Shown here: piece after piece, positions 13,536-15,197 of the stretch
How the letters are laid out: each line of letters starts with the position of its first letter
Position numbering within the stretch: the first letter of the stretch is position 1
DNA from: an uncultured Clostridia bacterium
GTDB lineage: Bacteria; Bacillota; Clostridia; Oscillospirales; CAG-272
Length of the DNA: 15,197 nt
NCBI GenBank assembly: GCA_904501765.1
Contig: CAJGCM010000035.1
Coordinates: 1-15,197, forward strand
Direction of reading: 5' to 3'
Made by a program: the position numbers and the translations under genes
Notes under the pieces: generated by a model
Seen by the model: the letters and a program-made list of their open reading frames with translations, nothing else
Told to the model about the DNA's origin: nothing
The model's database searches: none

Positions 13536-14474
13536 ATGTACGGATATTTCAGGCCATACCATTCAAATCTTACTCATAGGGAGCGTCAGCTTTTTAACTC
13601 ATATTACTGCCGCATCTGCTACTGCCTTCGCATAGTCGGGGGTCAGATGGCGAGGTTTTGCACAACCTACGATGCGGCTGTATATGCGCTTATTTTAGCT
13701 CTTCAGAGCAAGGAGGAAGCGCCTCCCGTTCTGCCCTGTGAGAGGATAGGCAGAAAAAATCTTAAGCTTTTCTCGGAGGACGAGGTTGGAATTAAATTTG
13801 CCAATCTCAGCCTTATCAGCGTCGGGGAGAAGATAAGGGACGACCGCCTTGATAAAAACGATTTTAAAACCAAGGTAATATCGGCTGTATTTTCTTCAGC
13901 GATAAAGAAAGCGAAGGCGGCGGAGCCGGATATTGCCAAGGGCTCCTTTGAGGGAACAGACCGCATCAACGTTCTTCAGGACGGGGGAGCGCCGCTTGAG
14001 TCTGTTTTTTCTGCTTATGGAGATATGGCGGCTGAGTCCTTTTCTCATTTCCTTGATATGACGAAGGAAACCGAGGAGCTTGTGCGCAGCGTATCCGAAT
14101 GGATATTTCTCGTGGATATGGTTGTGGACTACGGTGAGGACTACGAAAGAGGCACCTATAACGGATTTAAAAAGGAGGGATTTGCAACCTTCTCCGAATA
14201 TTTTAACGTCCATTATAAGGAGTTCTTGAGTATTGCCGATAAGGTAGGGCAGAGGCTCGTTGATGCTCTTATGGCGGTAAGAGACGATTCAAGGGTGTGG
14301 AATACCCTTTACAAAATAATAATTTATGCAATAGATACGGTTATTCCCGCGGCTATTGAGGGGAAGGACGTGGAATTCCATTATTTCAGCGACCTCTTTG
14401 AAAGAATAAACGAAAACCGCAGGTTTAACAAGGAGATAAAGCGCTTGAGGATAGATAGAAATGAAAAAGGTTGA
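13536..14474 (+). CDS. DUF5685-like helical protein
   Basis: A 312-residue, mostly helical protein matching DUF5685 as I know it: an opening MYGYFRPYHSNLTHRERQLF, then a Cys patch YYCRICYC (Cys25, 28, 30), TTYDAAVYAL with Asp46, and the late block EWIFLVDMVVDYGEDYERGT. The function of the family is not established. The late block (Asp194, Asp198, Glu201, Asp202, Asn209) has the spacing and flavour of the second Asp-rich motif of phytoene/squalene synthases (D-V-G-E-D-x-R-R-G). The protein could therefore be a class I prenyltransferase-like fold acting with the isoprenoid genes (inference, unproven). AAGAGG lies 4 bases before ATG. Its 3' end overlaps the radical SAM gene by 14 bases. Confidence 0.7.
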   Translation: MYGYFRPYHSNLTHRERQLFNSYYCRICYCLRIVGGQMARFCTTYDAAVYALILALQSKEEAPPVLPCERIGRKNLKLFSEDEVGIKFANLSLISVGEKIRDDRLDKNDFKTKVISAVFSSAIKKAKAAEPDIAKGSFEGTDRINVLQDGGAPLESVFSAYGDMAAESFSHFLDMTKETEELVRSVSEWIFLVDMVVDYGEDYERGTYNGFKKEGFATFSEYFNVHYKEFLSIADKVGQRLVDALMAVRDDSRVWNTLYKIIIYAIDTVIPAAIEGKDVEFHYFSDLFERINENRRFNKEIKRLRIDRNEKG

Positions 14475-15197
14475 GATAATTTTAAAGGTAACCGATGCCT
14501 GTAATCTCCGCTGCAAGTATTGCTATAACAGCGAGAAAAAATATACCGATAACTGCCTGTCGCCCGAGCGTTTCGAAAAGCTGCTTAACGTTTTGCTGAC
14601 GGGATACAATCTTATCCATATAATCTGGCACGGAGGCGAGCCTCTGATGGCAGGGCTTGATTATTTCAAGCGGGCTATGGATATTGAGAGGCGCGTACAT
14701 ATACAGAGCGGCGTTGTGATAGAGAACAGTATTCAGACCAACGGAACCCTGATTAACGGCGCTTGGATAAAATTCTTTAAGGAGCACGACTTCAGGGTAG
14801 GACTTTCCTTTGACGGCGTTGATAACGCAAAATACCGCCAGGGTACGGAAAAGACCCTTGCCGCTATGAAGAAGCTTGAGGGGGCAGGGATAAAATTCGG
14901 ATGTAATGCTGTGGTTGCCGCCGACGACTACGACCTGGTGGCAAATTACGAGTATTTCGCATCGAGGAATATTTCCTTTGATTTCAGCCGTATTCTTTAC
15001 GAGGGGGGCGCTAAAAATATGCCCTCTTTAAAGTCGGTTTCCTTTGCGGAGTCTATGTGCGAATTGTTCGACAAATGGCTTTACGATAAGGGTGGCGTGT
15101 CGATAAGAACCTTCGCGCTTTACCTTAATCTTGCGGGAGGCGGAAAATACAGGATATGCTCCCTTTGCTCCTGCCATATGAAATATCTCAGCGTGTC
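14461..15197 (+). CDS. Radical SAM/SPASM-type peptide maturase (3' end outside window)
   Basis: The N-terminal 245 residues of a radical SAM enzyme; the frame is still open at the window edge. The C-x3-C-x2-C cluster is CNLRCKYC (Cys14, 18, 21), followed by WHGGEPL (GGEP at 58-61, the SAM-binding glycine motif), then IQTNGTLING and VGLSFDGVD. The layout is that of the anaerobic sulfatase-maturase/RiPP maturase subgroup. ICSLCSCHMKYLSV at 232-245 looks like the start of a SPASM-type auxiliary cluster region. In this subgroup the substrate is often a peptide encoded nearby, here most simply the Cys-terminal peptide (inference); products could be thioether or carbon-carbon links. GAGGA lies 9 bases before ATG, inside the end of the upstream gene, which implies coupled translation. 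Confidence 0.88.
   Translation, partial: MKKVEIILKVTDACNLRCKYCYNSEKKYTDNCLSPERFEKLLNVLLTGYNLIHIIWHGGEPLMAGLDYFKRAMDIERRVHIQSGVVIENSIQTNGTLINGAWIKFFKEHDFRVGLSFDGVDNAKYRQGTEKTLAAMKKLEGAGIKFGCNAVVAADDYDLVANYEYFASRNISFDFSRILYEGGAKNMPSLKSVSFAESMCELFDKWLYDKGGVSIRTFALYLNLAGGGKYRICSLCSCHMKYLSV

Overview
This is a bacterial window, most likely from an uncultured gut or rumen Clostridia (Firmicutes). The basis is inference: strong AGGAGG-type ribosome sites, near-consensus sigma-A promoters, a Gram-positive-style lipoprotein with Cys-rich and BspA-type repeats, and a DUF5685-like protein, a family I know mainly from clostridia. No rRNA, tRNA, CRISPR array or insertion sequence was seen.

Layout. Bases 1-114 are the tail of an unidentified gene ending in a Cys cluster, followed by a terminator (155-212). 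Bases 313-5582 are a carbohydrate locus. A minus-strand AraC-type regulator (313-1173) has its own consensus promoter and faces a tightly packed operon of two Gfo/Idh/MocA-type oxidoreductases (1364-2422, 2419-3264) and a GH78 alpha-L-rhamnosidase (3293-5527). A GH28-like beta-helix protein (5692-6861) follows under its own promoter and a hairpin-containing leader. Together these suggest intracellular handling of rhamnose- and galacturonate-containing oligosaccharides, such as rhamnogalacturonan fragments. Bases 7134-9343 are a monocistronic unit for a surface lipoprotein with zinc-ribbon-like repeats and BspA-type leucine-rich repeats, isolated by terminators on both sides.

Bases 9450-15197 are the most interesting part: one apparent operon driven by a perfect TTGACA-17-TATAAT promoter and running off the window. 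In order it encodes a membrane protein that looks like a fusion of a phytol/dolichol-kinase-like domain with a DUF92 (VTE6-like phosphate kinase) domain; a cis-prenyltransferase of the UppS family; a U32/UbiU-UbiV-like iron-sulfur TIM-barrel protein; a small HExxH protein; a 49-residue peptide ending in Ser-Ser-Cys-Cys-Cys; a DUF5685-like helical protein; and a radical SAM/SPASM-type enzyme, truncated by the window end.

The working interpretation is a RiPP-like (ribosomally made, modified peptide) pathway in which polyprenyl-phosphate enzymes sit beside a radical SAM maturase, a candidate leader protease and a precursor whose Cys-rich end resembles a prenylation or heavy-modification site. 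The gene content and spacing are visible in the sequence. The joint pathway, and especially any lipid attachment to the peptide, is inference.
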